Assembly: GCF_004087915.1 (NCBI RefSeq) | Contig: NZ_CP035108.1 | Location: forward strand, 62,001-126,000 | DNA: 64,000 nt | Direction: 5' to 3' | Origin: Geovibrio thiophilus | Lineage (GTDB): Bacteria > Chrysiogenota > Deferribacteres > Deferribacterales > Geovibrionaceae | Shown here: one piece after another, positions 62,774-64,000 of the stretch | Layout: each line of letters starts with the position of its first letter | Position numbering within the stretch: the stretch's first letter is position 1 | The notes under the pieces: generated by a model | Databases searched by the model: none | Told to the model about the DNA's origin: nothing | What the model saw: only the letters and a program-made list of their open reading frames with translations | Position numbers and translations under genes: made by a program

Positions 62774-64000
62774 TTATACATATCCCTGAACAACATCTCT
62801 GAACTTCATGTATTCGCCCACGAACTCAAGGTTCACCGTGCCGGTGGAGCCGTTCCTGTGCTTGGCGATGATAACTTCCGTTATACCGGTCTTCTTCTCT
62901 TTATTGTAAAAATCGTCTCTGTAAAGGAATACAATAATATCCGCATCCTGCTCTATGGCGCCCGATTCACGAAGATCGGAGATAAGCGGGCGTTTATCTA
63001 TCCTGCTTTCCACACCCCTGTTAAGCTGTGAGAGGGCGATTATGGGAATATCCATCTCTTTTGCCAGCGCTTTAAGCGATCTGGAAATATCGGCGATCTG
63101 CTGCTCTCTGCTTTCGGTCTTGTGAGAACCCATGAGCTGGAGGTAGTCGATTATGACAAGGTCGATCCCGTGCTCCCTTTTCAGCCTGCGGCATTTGGCG
63201 CGCAGCTCCATGGCTGTGATAGCCGGAGTGTCATCCAGAAAAAGCCCCAGCTCGCTGAGTTCGCCCGCGGCCGCGGTGAGTCTTGTCCATTCGTCATAGG
63301 AGAACTTGCCGGAACGGAGCTTGTTTGAGTTTACACCGGCCTCGCCGGAAAGAAGACGCTGGATAAGCTGCTGAGAAGACATTTCAAGGGAGAAGAACGC
63401 CACGTTGAACTTATCCTTCCCCTCCCTGACGGATTTTGAGCTGTTGAGTGCTACATTCAGCGTGAAAGCCGTCTTACCCATACCGGGACGTCCGGCTATG
63501 ACGATAAGGTCGGAGCGCTGAAAACCGTTTGTCATCTGATCCAAATCCATGAAGCCGGAGGGGATCCCTGTTGTATCCTCCTTCCGATGGTAGAGCTTTT
63601 CCAGCACCTCAAAGGTGCGGTGCATATGCTCGCCTATCGGGAGAATATCCGCCTTGAGTTTCTGCTCCGCAAGGGAGAATATCTTCTTTTCCGCCGCTTC
63701 CACAACCTCGGCTACATCGTCTGTCCGGGTGTAGCAGTCCTCCGTCATTTCAACGGCGACTCCGATAAGCTGGCGGAGGGTGGATTTATCCTTAACAATG
63801 TTGGCGTAGTACTCGGCATTGGCTGAATTGGGTATTATCTCCATCAGAGACGAGATATACTCCACGCCGCCCGCTCGGGGAAGTTCGTTTCTGTCATTTG
63901 CGTAATTAGCCAGAGATATTATATCCACGGGCTTTCCGCCTTCGTGCAGCTTGTAGATTATCGAATATATGTATTGATGGATCGGGGAATAAAAATCCCC
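62774..64000 (-). CDS. dnaB: Replicative DNA helicase DnaB, 5' part beyond the window
   Basis: Open to the window edge: codons before the GTG at 63928 encode the typical DFYSPIHQYIYSIIY segment of the N-terminal domain. Walker A is IAGRPGMGKTAFTLN, Walker B LVIIDYLQLM, DnaB motif AKHRNGSTGTVNLEF. About 409 codons are visible of roughly 450-470 expected; the start is missing. No intein insertion is seen in the visible part. Confidence 0.96.
   Translation of the reverse strand, partial: GDFYSPIHQYIYSIIYKLHEGGKPVDIISLANYANDRNELPRAGGVEYISSLMEIIPNSANAEYYANIVKDKSTLRQLIGVAVEMTEDCYTRTDDVAEVVEAAEKKIFSLAEQKLKADILPIGEHMHRTFEVLEKLYHRKEDTTGIPSGFMDLDQMTNGFQRSDLIVIAGRPGMGKTAFTLNVALNSSKSVREGKDKFNVAFFSLEMSSQQLIQRLLSGEAGVNSNKLRSGKFSYDEWTRLTAAAGELSELGLFLDDTPAITAMELRAKCRRLKREHGIDLVIIDYLQLMGSHKTESREQQIADISRSLKALAKEMDIPIIALSQLNRGVESRIDKRPLISDLRESGAIEQDADIIVFLYRDDFYNKEKKTGITEVIIAKHRNGSTGTVNLEFVGEYMKFRDVVQGYV

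Noticed and set aside
1-64000. tRNA, rRNA, integrase or insertion sequence
   Set aside because: No clover-leaf, rRNA segment, transposase or integrase frame was found by reading; the repeats carry no gene.

Overview
The window is a chromosomal segment of a Gram-negative, LPS-making, probably anaerobic respiring bacterium. The gene set points to the Deferribacterota (Geovibrio/Denitrovibrio/Seleniivibrio-like): an SfrAB-type NADPH oxidoreductase, HypA/HypB and NikR for nickel enzymes, FolE2, a sensor kinase with a c-heme motif, and a Geobacter-like mix of housekeeping genes. This taxonomic call is inference; there is no rRNA or tRNA gene here. Coding density is high, most genes sit in overlapping operons, and almost all long gaps are filled by repeats.

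Layout. 1-5084: a SAM-I riboswitch and terminator control metY-metX, followed by a methyltransferase and a CLC channel. 5081-5462 (-): a Gdx/SugE guanidinium exporter behind a guanidine-II riboswitch. 5498-9433 (-): ugd, UDP-xylose synthase-like gene, glycosyltransferase, lpxK. 9618-10454: pirin. 10821-19980: the classical yceD-rpmF-plsX-fabH-fabD-fabG-acpP-fabF-rnc lipid cluster, continuing into a radical SAM gene, rsmD and coaD. 20123-24944: a response regulator with a huge acidic linker, purM, purN and an M16-like protein without its zinc motif. 25051-31188 (-): gmhA, mfd, two parvulin-type chaperones, an S4 protein. 31792-36893 (-): lemA, DUF2207, a formyltransferase-like gene, hypA, hypB, rnhB, yraN. 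37102-41262: sfrB-sfrA. 41503-43517: nikR, divergent from a heme-motif histidine kinase. 43560-50527: sirtuin, HIT, LapA-like, LapB-like, mutS, a membrane protein, an MBL hydrolase, DUF456. 50529-55585 (-): argH, lipoprotein, TPR protein, folE2, ankyrin protein. 55935-61317 (-): hrcA-grpE-dnaK-dnaJ behind a perfect CIRCE and sigma70 promoter. 61741-64000 (-): lpxC and the dnaB helicase, cut by the window edge.

Functional themes. Envelope lipid and LPS synthesis recurs: fab/plsX precursors, lpxC, lpxK, gmhA, ugd, a WaaE-like transferase, and a LapA/LapB-like pair that in other bacteria tunes LpxC turnover. Outer-membrane folding is served by the two parvulins, protein quality control by the DnaK system.

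The most unusual content is non-coding. At least nine copies of one dispersed element (here called the three-hairpin element) fill intergenic gaps. Each has hairpin A, a conserved core resembling CGCCGTGCGAAGCGAAG, hairpin B, a CGCGAGCGTGTA-like link, and hairpin C with a loop like ACAGGATGTG or CCATGGATGG. The stems differ between copies but stay paired, so structure is conserved over sequence. At fabD, yraN and dnaJ the element lies directly behind the stop codon and is followed by a second copy of the last 21-52 bp of the gene. Two further repeat families (paired AT/GC hairpins resembling bidirectional terminators, and a REP-like palindrome) share the same gaps.
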